Source: DASQUK01 sp046723645 | GTDB lineage: Bacteria; Actinomycetota; Acidimicrobiia; Acidimicrobiales; VFJN01 | Direction of reading: 5' to 3' | DNA length: 37,112 nucleotides | NCBI GenBank assembly: GCA_046723645.1 | Contig: JBKOUY010000123.1 | Span: 1-37,112, forward strand | Shown here: positions 28,996-36,545 of the stretch, piece by piece | Position numbering within the stretch: the first letter of the stretch is position 1 | Layout: each line of letters begins with the position of its first letter | Translations under genes and position numbers: made by a program | Notes under the pieces: generated by a model | The model's input: the letters and a program-made list of their open reading frames with translations, nothing else | Database searches by the model: none | Told to the model about the DNA's origin: nothing

Positions 28996-29547
28996 TCAGG
29001 GCGTGGGTGCCGCCCCAAGCGGCGCCGGCTCGTGGGCGACGTCCTCAGGCGTGAACGCCCGGATCCAGGCGGCGAACTCGAGGAGGATTCCGTCGGGGTC
29101 GAGGAAGTAGATCGACCGCACGTACACGCCCGGGTGCATGTGCTTGCTGATGCCCGCCTCGCTGTCGTCGTGGTTGGCGACCTCGGTGCAGTCGACGCCG
29201 GCGGCCCGCAGGCGGTCGCGATACTCGTCGATCTTCTCGGCCGGAACCGTGAAGGCCACGTGGTTCATCGACCCGATCGCACTCGTCAGCTCGGCCCGAT
29301 CGGGCCGGTCCCTGGGCGCGGACACCCCCGGAACTGGCTCCGGGGCATCGGGGAACCAGAAGAACGCCAGGCAGTCACCGCCGCCGCAGTCGAAGAAGAA
29401 GTGCTGACCCATGCCGGCCGGCAGCTCGATGGTCTTCACCAGCGGCATGCCCAGCACGTCGCGGTAGAACTCGACCGTTCGGGCCATGTCGCGGCACACC
29501 AGCGCCAGGTGGTTGATTCCCCCGAACTCGAACGGTGCTCCGGCCAC
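28996..29547 (-). CDS. VOC-superfamily (glyoxalase/dioxygenase-like) protein
   Basis: 183 aa with paired beta-alpha-beta-beta-beta modules. The first module starts INHLALVCRDMARTVEFYRD and the second MNHVAFTVP. Likely metal ligands are H13, H96 and E157 (in DPDGILLEFA), the usual VOC positions. The family includes glyoxalases, extradiol dioxygenases and fosfomycin-resistance enzymes; the exact reaction cannot be told. GTG 29547 is chosen because GGAGGG lies 6 nt upstream and homologues begin just before the first beta strand. It is divergent from the first M23 gene. Confidence 0.87.
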   Translation of the reverse strand: MAGAPFEFGGINHLALVCRDMARTVEFYRDVLGMPLVKTIELPAGMGQHFFFDCGGGDCLAFFWFPDAPEPVPGVSAPRDRPDRAELTSAIGSMNHVAFTVPAEKIDEYRDRLRAAGVDCTEVANHDDSEAGISKHMHPGVYVRSIYFLDPDGILLEFAAWIRAFTPEDVAHEPAPLGAAPTP

Positions 29548-29621
29548 GGTTCCCTCCGACAAGCGTCGTCCCTCACCAGCTAACCATGGGGTGCGCGCGA
29601 CCATGACACCGGCGGGCGAGC

Positions 29622-29632
29622 TTTGTTACGGT
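29622..29632 (+). promoter_or_regulatory. TTTGTTACGGT promoter element (first coiled-coil M23 gene)
   Basis: TTTGTTACGGT includes a TACGGT -10-like hexamer (29627-29632). The same 11-mer with one change (TTTGTTACCGT) is at 31026-31036 before the paralogous M23 gene. If it is the -10, transcription starts near 29640 and leaves a leader of about 60 nt before ATG 29703. Confidence 0.5.
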
Positions 29633-29702
29633 TGTGAGTCAAATCCACCCTCCCGGCTGCGCCCAGCTGGGGATGAGCTCGCTCGCCGACCCGGGGGAAG
29701 GG

Positions 29703-31010
29703 ATGCTCCACATCGGCCAACAGGCCTGGCGCCGCCGAGCCGCCTGTCTGACCGCGGTCGCGTTCGCCGCCGGTGCCATGGCGCTGCCGTCCGCGGCCGG
29801 CGCTGGCCCGGCACACGTCGGCCAGGAGCCTCCGGCGGAGACCGACCCGGCGGGCGAACAGGCACTGGTTGGTCCCGAGGTGCTCGTGGCGGCGGACGAC
29901 GCGTCGGCGCTGACCGGCAAGCTCGAGGAGATCCGTGCCGAGATGGCCGACAACGTCGCGAAGGTCAGCGCCGCCGAGGAGACGATGGCCCGGGCGGTCG
30001 ACGCCCTGGCCGACGCCGACGCTGCCGTCAACGAGAGCCAGTTCCGCATCGAAGAGCTGACCGCGCGCAGCGACCAGGTCGTGGTCGACGCCTTCGTGAG
30101 CCCGCCGGTACAGGATGCCCTCGAGGTGCTGGCCACGTCCGACGCCGGCGAGGCCACCATCAAGCACGGCGTGCTCGACCTCCAGGCCGACGCCAACGCG
30201 CACGTGCTGGAGCAGCTGGCCGACGCCCGCAGCAAGCTCGAGCGGCAGCGGGCGGCGCGGGAGAAGGCCCGAGAACAGGCGGAGGCGGCGCGGGCCGACG
30301 CGGAGGCGGCGCTGGCCGACCTCCAGGACGCGATGAGCCAGCAGGGCAAGTTCGTGCTGGCGCTGACGCAGGGGCTCGACGCCGAATCGGCGGAGGCCGC
30401 CCGCTTGGCGGCCAGCGATCCGGCCCTGGCCGCGCAGCTCGCGGCCCGCAACGCCGAGCTGAGCGACCAGCTCGACGAGCTACGGGCCGCCAATGAGTAC
30501 GCCGAGGCGCTGGCGCGGCTCGCGGAAGCCCAGCGCCAGGAGGAGGCCCGGCGGGCCGCCGAGGCACAGGCCGCCCCCAGCGCTCCCTCCGGCCCCCTGA
30601 CCTCCGGTGGCGGCATCGTGTGCCCGGTCCAGGGGCCGGTGCACTTCACCGACACGTGGGGCGCGGCCCGGTCCGGCGGCCGGACCCACCAGGGCGTCGA
30701 CATGATGGCCGCATACGGCACGCCCACGGTGGCGCCGGTCAGCGGCCGGGTCGAGCACCGGAGCTCGAGCCTTGGCGGGCTGAGCTGGTACGTCTACGGC
30801 GACAACGGCCACATGTACTACGGCACCCACCTGCAGGGGTACGCCAACCAGGGTGCCGGCTGGGTGGCGGCCGGGACGGTGATCGGCTACGTGGGCGCCA
30901 GCGGGAACGCGCCGGACGATGCGCCCCACCTCCATTTCGAGTTCCACCCCGGTGGCGGCGAGGCGATCAACCCGTACCCGATCGCCGACGCCGCCTGCCC
31001 CAACCACTGA
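29703..31010 (+). CDS. Secreted coiled-coil M23 (LytM) peptidase, copy 1
   Basis: 435 aa. Signal peptide (about 1-36), a long charged Ala/Glu/Arg coiled coil (about 68-290) in two blocks around a conserved VVVDAFVSPP segment, then an M23 domain (305-435). Zinc ligands H329-x3-D333 (THQGVD) and H409-x-H411 (HLH) are intact, so it should be an active endopeptidase. Apart from one Cys in the signal peptide, the only cysteines are C307 and C432, one at each end of the M23 domain, which could form a disulphide. The layout matches EnvC/RipC-type hydrolases that are held inactive by the coiled coil. ATG 29703 follows GGGGGAAGGG; ATG 29673 is an alternative start. Paralogue follows 37 nt downstream. 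Confidence 0.88.
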   Translation: MLHIGQQAWRRRAACLTAVAFAAGAMALPSAAGAGPAHVGQEPPAETDPAGEQALVGPEVLVAADDASALTGKLEEIRAEMADNVAKVSAAEETMARAVDALADADAAVNESQFRIEELTARSDQVVVDAFVSPPVQDALEVLATSDAGEATIKHGVLDLQADANAHVLEQLADARSKLERQRAAREKAREQAEAARADAEAALADLQDAMSQQGKFVLALTQGLDAESAEAARLAASDPALAAQLAARNAELSDQLDELRAANEYAEALARLAEAQRQEEARRAAEAQAAPSAPSGPLTSGGGIVCPVQGPVHFTDTWGAARSGGRTHQGVDMMAAYGTPTVAPVSGRVEHRSSSLGGLSWYVYGDNGHMYYGTHLQGYANQGAGWVAAGTVIGYVGASGNAPDDAPHLHFEFHPGGGEAINPYPIADAACPNH

Positions 31011-31025
31011 TCCCGGCCGGCTCCA

Positions 31026-31036
31026 TTTGTTACCGT
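31026..31036 (+). promoter_or_regulatory. TTTGTTACCGT promoter element (second coiled-coil M23 gene)
   Basis: Differs by one base from the element at 29622-29632. Its TACCGT (31031-31036) lies 11 nt before ATG 31048, so the second gene probably has its own promoter and a leader of only a few bases, in addition to any read-through from copy 1. Confidence 0.5.
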
Positions 31037-31047
31037 CTCGTTCCAGC

Positions 31048-32310
31048 ATGGGGGCTGGGCTAGGAGTGATCCGTCGGCACGGGCGTCGCTGGGCGACCGC
31101 ATGGGTCGTCGCGGGTCTGGTGTCCCTCCCGTCGGTCGCAGGCGCCACGCCACGGTCCCCCGCCGGCCCAGCCCAGGAGGAGCCCGCGGACGACGACGCC
31201 CGCGAGGTGGCCGGGATCGCCAGCCGGGCGCTGGTGAGCGCCGAGACCAGCCTGGCGAGCGGGGACGCCGACTCGGCGGGCGCGGCGCTCGATCGCATCG
31301 AGGCGAACGTCGAGCAACAGCTCGCGCAGCTGGAGGCCGCCGAGGCAGAGGTCGCCGCCACCGTCAAGCGGCTGGGGGCCCGGGACGCGGCGGTCGTGGA
31401 GACCCAGCGCCGCATCGACGAGCTGACCCTCCAGATGGACCACGTCACGATCGGTGCCTTCATCGACCCGCCGTCGCTGGCCGCGCTCGAGGTGCTGACG
31501 GCCGACTCGTCGGACGAGATGTCCGTCCGCCAGGCGGTGCTCGACATCCAAAACGACGCCATCGCCGCCGACCTGACGGAGCTCGACGAGCTCCGCGCCG
31601 AGCTCCGGGAGCGGCAGGCGGCACAGGAGGAGGCGGTCGTCGAGGCCGAGGCGGCGCAGGCCGAGGCCGAGGCTGCGCTCGACGACGTGAAGTCCGCGGT
31701 CAGCCGCCAGACCCAGTTCGTGAGCGCGCTGAAGAACGGACTCGCCGTGGACGAGGCTGCGCTGGAGGCGTTGCGGGCGACCGACCCCGCCCGCGCCGAG
31801 CAGCTCGAGCGGCTCCAGGCCGAGCTGGGGCCCCGGCTCGAAGCCGCCGAGGCCGCCGCCGCATACGAGGCCGCGCTCGAGGCGATCGCCGCCGAGGAGA
31901 GGCGCAAGGCCATGCTGGGCATCTGGAAGTGCCCGGTGCAGGGACCGGTGAGCTTCACCGATTCCTGGGGCGCACCCCGCTCGGGCGGCCGGACCCACAA
32001 GGGCACGGACATGATGGCCGCGGCGGGGACACCCACCGTCGCGCCGGTGAGCGGTCGCGTCGAGCACCGGGGCAGCAGCCTCGGGGGCCTGAGCTGGTGG
32101 GTCTACGGCGACGACGGGAACGAGTACTACGGCACCCACCTGTCTGCTTACGAGAACGTTGGCGCCGGACACGTCGAGCGGGGCACGGTCATCGGCTACG
32201 TGGGCAGCAGCGGCAACGCCTCGGCCAGCGCCCCGCACCTGCACTTCGAGTTCCACCCCGGCGGCGGCGCCGCCATCAATCCCTACCCGCGGCTGATCGA
32301 GGTCTGCTAG
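31048..32310 (+). CDS. Secreted coiled-coil M23 (LytM) peptidase, copy 2
   Basis: 420 aa, a tandem paralogue of the preceding gene: signal peptide (about 1-33), coiled coil (about 52-288) with the conserved centre HVTIGAFIDPPSLAALEVL, and a C-terminal M23 domain with H317-x3-D321 (THKGTD) and H397-x-H399 (HLH). The only two cysteines, C295 and the very last residue C420, again bracket the catalytic domain. The coiled coil has diverged more than the peptidase domain, suggesting different activators for the same cut. ATG 31048 is supported by the promoter element 11 nt upstream. Confidence 0.89.
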   Translation: MGAGLGVIRRHGRRWATAWVVAGLVSLPSVAGATPRSPAGPAQEEPADDDAREVAGIASRALVSAETSLASGDADSAGAALDRIEANVEQQLAQLEAAEAEVAATVKRLGARDAAVVETQRRIDELTLQMDHVTIGAFIDPPSLAALEVLTADSSDEMSVRQAVLDIQNDAIAADLTELDELRAELRERQAAQEEAVVEAEAAQAEAEAALDDVKSAVSRQTQFVSALKNGLAVDEAALEALRATDPARAEQLERLQAELGPRLEAAEAAAAYEAALEAIAAEERRKAMLGIWKCPVQGPVSFTDSWGAPRSGGRTHKGTDMMAAAGTPTVAPVSGRVEHRGSSLGGLSWWVYGDDGNEYYGTHLSAYENVGAGHVERGTVIGYVGSSGNASASAPHLHFEFHPGGGAAINPYPRLIEVC

Positions 32311-32318
32311 GGCCCTGG

Positions 32319-32335
32319 TGGGCGCTAGCCGCCCA
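32319..32335. terminator. Hairpin between convergent genes
   Basis: TGGGCG (32319-32324) and CGCCCA (32330-32335) pair around CTAGC. GGCC on either side (32311-32314 and 32336-32339) can extend the stem with a bulge. It spans the stop of the DUF971 gene and lies just after the M23 copy 2 stop. Confidence 0.45.
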
Positions 32336-32672
32336 GGCCGGAGTCGGGCCCGAAGGGCCGCTGTCCCTCGGCCTCGCTCCAGCGCCGCAGCGTCTCGAAC
32401 GGGAAGATCCCCGTGGCGTGGCCGTCGTTCCACGTCACGACGACGCCCCACGCTCCGTGGAGGTTGGCGTCGTCGACCGCCAGCGGGGTCGGACTGCCGG
32501 GCCGGGGCCACGGCTGCTCGCCCCGGTCGCGCAGGCCCCGGCAGGTGGCGCACGGGCAGTTGCGGCGCAGGGTCAGCAGGTCGAAGCGGGCCACGTGTCC
32601 GTCGTGGAAGGTGATCGTCACCGCCTCGTCGCGGTCGACGTCGATCGTCCGCGGCTCGTAGCGCTCGTCCAC
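32325..32672 (-). CDS. DUF971 domain protein (gamma-butyrobetaine hydroxylase N-terminal-like)
   Basis: 115 aa. The zinc-binding type cysteine cluster CPCATCRG and the later block WGVVVTWNDGHATGIFPFETLR are hallmarks of the DUF971/GBBH-like N-terminal domain, here as a stand-alone protein. Stand-alone members sit near iron-sulphur or acyl-CoA genes in various bacteria; a precise role is not established. The start is the GTG directly abutting the stop of the crotonase gene upstream, so both are one operon. Confidence 0.85.
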   Translation of the reverse strand: MDERYEPRTIDVDRDEAVTITFHDGHVARFDLLTLRRNCPCATCRGLRDRGEQPWPRPGSPTPLAVDDANLHGAWGVVVTWNDGHATGIFPFETLRRWSEAEGQRPFGPDSGLGG

Positions 32673-33551
32673 TCAACCGCCCGCCGAGGGCGGGTCGTCG
32701 CGTGGTCCCTCGCCGTAGTCGCCGAACGGGCGGTCACGGTCGCGCACCGCCTGCCGCCAGCCCACCTCTTGCGCCCGCGCCACGAAGTCGAGCCCCTCCT
32801 GGGTGTGGCGCGCCACCCCGTCGAAGATGAAGCCGAGCATGCGGCTGGTGTCGGGCTGGTACTGGTGGCGGGCGACGTCGTTGAGCATCCACTTGATCAT
32901 CTGCAGCTGGTTGAGCGGCAGCCGGGCGATGCGCTGCGCCAGATCGGTCGAGCGGGCGTGGAGCTGGGCGTCGGGCACGCACTCGAGGATCATTCCCGCC
33001 TCCGCGGCCTCGGTCGCCGTCAACTCGTCGCCGGTGAACAGGTACCGCCTGGCGCGCTCGAGCCCGAGCCGGGCGACCCAGAGCCACGGCGCCTCGGGAA
33101 CGCCCCACACCCGGGCGGGCGGATAGCCGAAGCGGGCCGACTCGCCGGCCACGATCAGGTCGGCGTTGAGGACCATGTCGGTCCCGCCCGCCACGCACCA
33201 GCCCTGCACCGCCGCGACGGTGGGCTTGGAGATCTCGTGGAGCTTGGCGAAGGTGGTGCCGAAGCGGCCGACGATCCGGACGTCGGCGACCGTGTCCCAC
33301 ACACGTTCGCCACCATCGCCAGTGGCCGCGGGCGTTGTGGACCAGTCGAGGCCGAAGCCCGCACAGAATGCGGGCCCCTCGGCGCTGAGCAACACCACCC
33401 TCACCTCGTGGTCCCGGTCTGCGGCGTCGAGGGCGGCGCCGAGCTCGTCGCGCAGCGCGGGCGTGATCGTGTTGTACGCCTCCGGCCTGCACAGCACGAG
33501 CCGCCGGACCGCTCCCTCGTCCTCCTGCCTGATGGCGCGCCCGCTGCTCAT
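32673..33551 (-). CDS. Crotonase/enoyl-CoA hydratase-like protein with altered active site
   Basis: 292 aa. The crotonase fold is clear: an oxyanion-hole segment AFCAGFGLDW (61-70), VAAVQGWCVAGG with the second backbone NH, and the trimer C-terminal helices. Aligned to rat enoyl-CoA hydratase, catalytic E144 falls on D125 (AGGTD) and E164 on P145 (FGYPP), so neither glutamate is present. The CoA thioester can still be polarised, but classical water addition is unlikely. It belongs to the branch with RVWGVPEAPW after the second site, of unknown reaction to me. ATG 33551 gives the normal N-terminus. Co-transcribed with the DUF971 gene. Confidence 0.85.
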   Translation of the reverse strand: MSSGRAIRQEDEGAVRRLVLCRPEAYNTITPALRDELGAALDAADRDHEVRVVLLSAEGPAFCAGFGLDWSTTPAATGDGGERVWDTVADVRIVGRFGTTFAKLHEISKPTVAAVQGWCVAGGTDMVLNADLIVAGESARFGYPPARVWGVPEAPWLWVARLGLERARRYLFTGDELTATEAAEAGMILECVPDAQLHARSTDLAQRIARLPLNQLQMIKWMLNDVARHQYQPDTSRMLGFIFDGVARHTQEGLDFVARAQEVGWRQAVRDRDRPFGDYGEGPRDDPPSAGG

Positions 33552-33666
33552 GGCCCGACAGGCTTCCACCGCGGCCTGGCGGCCGTCGAGGCCCGGGCGA
33601 TGCGGTTCGACCCGCCGGCCGTGATGGCGATCGGCCACCCCCGTGACCGGCTGGCCCTCCTCCGGG

Positions 33667-34917
33667 TCAGCTGGTCTCTGCGAGCCGGGCCGCCCGCGCC
33701 TCGAGGTAGCGCTGCTCGGGAAGGCTGGTGGTGCGGCGCGCGGCGCGCCGGTAGCTGACGCGCGCCGCCTCGACGTCGCCGGCCATCTCCAGCAGGTGGG
33801 CGCGAACGGCGTCGACGCGATGGTGACCGAGCATGCGGTGGTCCGCGTCCAGGGCCTGCAGCAGGTCGAGCCCCGCCTGCGGCCCATTGGTCATCGCGAC
33901 GGCGACGGCGTGGTTGAGGGTGACCATGGGATTGGGCGCGACCCGCTCGAGCAGGTCGTACAGGTTGACGATCTGCACCCAGTCAGTGTCTTCGGCCGTG
34001 GGCGCTTCGTCGTGGACCGCGGCAATCGCCGCCTGCAGCTGATAGGGGCCGACCGGCCCCGCCGGCAGGGCGTCGCTGACGAGGGCGATGCCCTCGCGGA
34101 TGGCGTCCCGATTCCACAGGTCACGGTCCTGCTCTGCCAGCGGCACCAGGCCGCCGTCCGGCCCCGTGCGGGCCAGACGGCGCGCGTCCGTGAGCAGCAT
34201 GAGCGCCAGCAACCCGGCCACCTCGCCCTCGTCGGGCAGCAGCCCGTGGACCGCCCGGGTGAGCCGGATCGCCTCTCCGGTGAGCTCGCTGCGTTGCAGC
34301 TCGGGACCCGACGATGCGGTGTAGCCCTCGTTGAAGATGAGGTACAGCACGTGGAGCACCACCCGAAGGCGCTCGGCCCTCTCCGGCTCAGGCGGCAGGC
34401 TGAACGAGGCGCCGGCGGCCCTGATCCGCTGCTTGGCCCGGCTGATGCGCTGGGCCATGGTCGGCTCGGGAACCAGAAACGCCCGGGCGATCTCGGCGGT
34501 CGTCAGCCCCCCGACGGCACGGAGGGTGAGCGCGATCTGTGACGCTGCCGACAACCCCGGGTGGCAACACATGAACAACAGGGTCAGCGTGTCGTCCCGG
34601 GCCACCGCCTCCTGATCGTCGGGGGCCAGCGCGATCTGCGCGTCAGGGGGGACGAGCGCGGCCGTGGCATCCTCCCGGCGCCGGCGCGCGGAGTCGCTGC
34701 GAAGCTGGTCGGTCAGCCGGCGCGATGCGACGGTGATGAGCCAGCCCCGCGGGCTCTCCGGCAGGCCACGCTCCGGCCACTGCTTCGCCGCCGCCAACAG
34801 CGCCTCCTGCACCGCGTCCTCGCTCGCCTCGAAGTGCCCGTAGCGCCGGACGAGCGCGCCCAGGACCTCAGGCGCCAGCCGGCGCAGCAGGTCGTCGAGG
34901 CGCGCCGCTGTCCTCAC
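33667..34917 (-). CDS. ECF sigma factor of the ECF42 type with C-terminal TPR-like extension
   Basis: 416 aa. Sigma region 2 (about 8-75) includes YGHFEASEDAVQEAL and GWLITVASRRLTDQLR; region 4 (about 125-180) includes ALTLRAVGGLTTAEIARAFLV and AQRISRAKQRI. A long C-terminal extension (about 185-416) has LYLIFNEGYTASSG and helical repeats, the DUF6596/COG4941 build that defines ECF42. No anti-sigma gene is adjacent; in this group the extension is thought to control activity. GTG 34917 overlaps the stop of the DGPF partner in GTGA. The promoter at 35336-35362 carries the ECF42 consensus, so the operon is probably autoregulated. Confidence 0.92.
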   Translation of the reverse strand: MRTAARLDDLLRRLAPEVLGALVRRYGHFEASEDAVQEALLAAAKQWPERGLPESPRGWLITVASRRLTDQLRSDSARRRREDATAALVPPDAQIALAPDDQEAVARDDTLTLLFMCCHPGLSAASQIALTLRAVGGLTTAEIARAFLVPEPTMAQRISRAKQRIRAAGASFSLPPEPERAERLRVVLHVLYLIFNEGYTASSGPELQRSELTGEAIRLTRAVHGLLPDEGEVAGLLALMLLTDARRLARTGPDGGLVPLAEQDRDLWNRDAIREGIALVSDALPAGPVGPYQLQAAIAAVHDEAPTAEDTDWVQIVNLYDLLERVAPNPMVTLNHAVAVAMTNGPQAGLDLLQALDADHRMLGHHRVDAVRAHLLEMAGDVEAARVSYRRAARRTTSLPEQRYLEARAARLAETS

Positions 34918-35276
34918 ATCTCCATTCCCGCCTCGTTCATGACCGGCCGCACCTCCACGGCGGTGAAGCGCGCATCCGGGATCATGGCGGCGAGCTCGTT
35001 GGCCCGCTCCACGGTCTCGCAATCGACCACGTAGAACCCGGCCAGGAACTCCTTGGCCTCCACGTACGGCCCGTCCGTCACCGCGGCGACGTCGTCGCGC
35101 ACGCGCACCGTCTTGGAGTTGGACGGGTCCGCCAGCGCTGCGAAGCCGACCAGCTCCCCCGACTCGCGTATCGGCTTCTGGAACTCGTCGTGTGCGTCCA
35201 TCACCGCCGCCTGTTCCTCTTCGGACAGCGTCTCGAACACGGTGGGGTTCATGTAGATCATCAGCAGATATCTCAC
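34914..35276 (-). CDS. YCII-related DGPF-domain protein
   Basis: 120-aa ferredoxin-like alpha/beta protein. It begins RYLLMIYMNP and carries DGPYVEAKEFLAGFYVV (68-84), the DGPF motif of proteins genetically paired with ECF42 sigma factors. GTG 35276 has GAGGAG 7 nt upstream; in-frame codons before it have no support. Translationally coupled to the sigma factor. The family may be enzymes or stress-related partners; the biochemical role is not settled. Confidence 0.93.
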   Translation of the reverse strand: MRYLLMIYMNPTVFETLSEEEQAAVMDAHDEFQKPIRESGELVGFAALADPSNSKTVRVRDDVAAVTDGPYVEAKEFLAGFYVVDCETVERANELAAMIPDARFTAVEVRPVMNEAGMEM

Positions 35277-35335
35277 GTCGTCACTCCTCGTGGCTCGGAT
35301 CCCGGTGCCGCGTGCGTGCACCTTCATCCAACAAC

Positions 35336-35362
35336 GTCGGAACCGCCGTGTCGGTCTCGACA
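35336..35362 (-). promoter_or_regulatory. ECF42-type promoter of the DGPF-sigma operon
   Basis: On the minus strand TGTCGA (35362-35357), a 17-nt spacer and CGAC (35339-35336) match the bipartite motif reported for Streptomyces ECF42 (TGTCGA at -35, CGA/TC at -10, from memory). It lies about 60 nt before the DGPF start, giving a leader that ends with GAGGAG. Confidence 0.72.
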
Positions 35363-35418
35363 CGTGCCCCGATGAGTGTTCCTAGAGCGAGCAGACTTCG
35401 TGCATTGCCAAGTACTCG

Positions 35419-35769
35419 GTGAACGAAAGCGGCGTCGCGAAGGCCAAGGAGCTGGTCGACGCCCGGCGCTACATCCTCAGGAGCCCGTGGGGCGACGTCC
35501 AGCCCCGGGCCGAGGACGAGAACACCTTCCTCGACGCGCACACCTGGGACGAGTACGCCGAGTGGCACCTCGCTCTCACGGAGGGCGCCCGGAACGAGAC
35601 GAAGGCGAGATACGCGTTCGTCTTCGGCGACTTCCGCCGGTTGCACCGGATGGGCCTGATCGCCTGCTACTACCGGGCGGCCGAGTGGTACCACAAGGAG
35701 ATCGAGCTGGCCGCCCACGACCTCCTCCAGTACCTGGACAAGGCACGGGAAGCGCGACGACGGTCCTGA
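35419..35769 (+). CDS. Conserved actinobacterial protein of unknown function
   Basis: 116 aa, acidic-to-neutral, no signal peptide or membrane helix. It is rich in aromatic and charged residues: WGDVQPRAEDEN near 24-35, TWDEYAEWHLALTEG, then YAFVFGDFRRLHRMGLIACY and AAEWYHKEIELAAHDLLQYLD. The regular helices and conserved-looking W/H/D residues suggest a small binding or enzyme domain, and I recall similar unnamed proteins in other actinobacteria. GTG 35419 is chosen; no good Shine-Dalgarno is present. It is divergent from the DGPF-ECF42 operon, sharing a 142-bp intergenic region. I cannot assign a function. Confidence 0.75.
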   Translation: MNESGVAKAKELVDARRYILRSPWGDVQPRAEDENTFLDAHTWDEYAEWHLALTEGARNETKARYAFVFGDFRRLHRMGLIACYYRAAEWYHKEIELAAHDLLQYLDKAREARRRS

Positions 35770-35770
35770 G

Positions 35771-35789
35771 CCGCCGTTGATCCCGGCGG
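35771..35789 (+). terminator. Possible terminator after the conserved unknown gene
   Basis: CCGCCG (35771-35776) and CGGCGG (35784-35789) pair around a 7-nt loop, starting 2 nt after the stop codon. No T-run follows. The remaining gap to the next gene holds TAGATA near 35852, a possible -10 for the CHRD gene. Confidence 0.45.
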
Positions 35790-35922
35790 TCGTACACGGT
35801 CGCAACGCCGCGACGAAAAACCGGAACGGGGACCAACGGGTACGACACCTAGATAGAACCGGCCGGTGCGCCCGCGCGACCGCTGGCACGCCTGGCCCCC
35901 CGACAGGAGGAGGGAAAGGGCA

Positions 35923-36459
35923 GTGAAGAGAGCCCGCATCAAGATCGCGCTCGCCGTCGCTACCGCCGGCGTGCTGGGAGTGGGGACAGTCGCAATGGCC
36001 TCCGACGGAGGCAGCGAGCGCGAGACGCTCACCGGCTACGAGGAGGTGCCGGCGCTCTCGACGCCGGGCGTGGGTGATTTCAGGGCAACCATCTCGCAAT
36101 CGAGCGACGAGATCCACTACCAGCTGACCTTCAGCGGCCTGGAGTCCGACGCCACGCAGGCCCACATCCACTTCGAGAACAAGACGAACAACGGGTCCAT
36201 CGTCGTGTTCCTGTGCACCAACCTCGGCAACGGCCCGGCCGGCACCCAGGCCTGCCCCGCCGCCGGCGGGACCATCAGCGGCACCATCACGCCGGCGGAC
36301 GTCGGAGCCGGAGCGGCGGCGCAGGGCCTCGCCGCCGGTGAGTTCGACGAGTTCGTCCGCGCCATCCGGTCGGGGGCGACCTACGTCAACGTCCACAGCG
36401 TCAACCGTCCGACCGGCGAGATCCGCGCCCAGCTCGACGACAACAACGACGACGACTGA
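35923..36459 (+). CDS. Secreted CHRD-domain protein
   Basis: 178 aa. A basic N-terminus (KRARIK) and hydrophobic stretch (about 8-26) ending VAMA form a signal peptide; the rest is a CHRD beta-rich domain with GYEEVPALSTPGVGDF, QAHIHFENK and the closing YVNVHSVNRPTGEIRAQL. CHRD domains are named after chordin and occur in bacterial secreted proteins; their role there is unknown. It ends with an Asn/Asp run. Start GTG 35923 follows AGGAGGAGGGAAAGGG; a longer upstream frame would lack a signal peptide. It is followed by a strong terminator, so it is likely a single-gene, well-expressed unit. Confidence 0.9.
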   Translation: MKRARIKIALAVATAGVLGVGTVAMASDGGSERETLTGYEEVPALSTPGVGDFRATISQSSDEIHYQLTFSGLESDATQAHIHFENKTNNGSIVVFLCTNLGNGPAGTQACPAAGGTISGTITPADVGAGAAAQGLAAGEFDEFVRAIRSGATYVNVHSVNRPTGEIRAQLDDNNDDD

Positions 36460-36483
36460 CCACCGGACCACCTACCGCAAGAC

Positions 36484-36519
36484 GGCCCGCCGCCCGGTAC
36501 TCGGGCGGCGGGCCCATTT
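36484..36519 (+). terminator. Rho-independent terminator after the CHRD gene
   Basis: Perfect 13-bp stem GGCCCGCCGCCCG (36484-36496) and CGGGCGGCGGGCC (36502-36514) with loop GTACT, followed by CATTTT. It is the only hairpin in the window with both a long stem and a T-run. Confidence 0.88.
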
Positions 36520-36545
36520 TCGGCGGGCCGTCGACCCGGCGCCCC

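Noticed and set aside
29634..29702. Start of M23 copy 1 at GTG 29634
   Set aside because: It would lie 1 nt after the -10-like hexamer and add residues before the signal peptide; ATG 29703 has a purine-rich ribosome site and gives a normal signal peptide.
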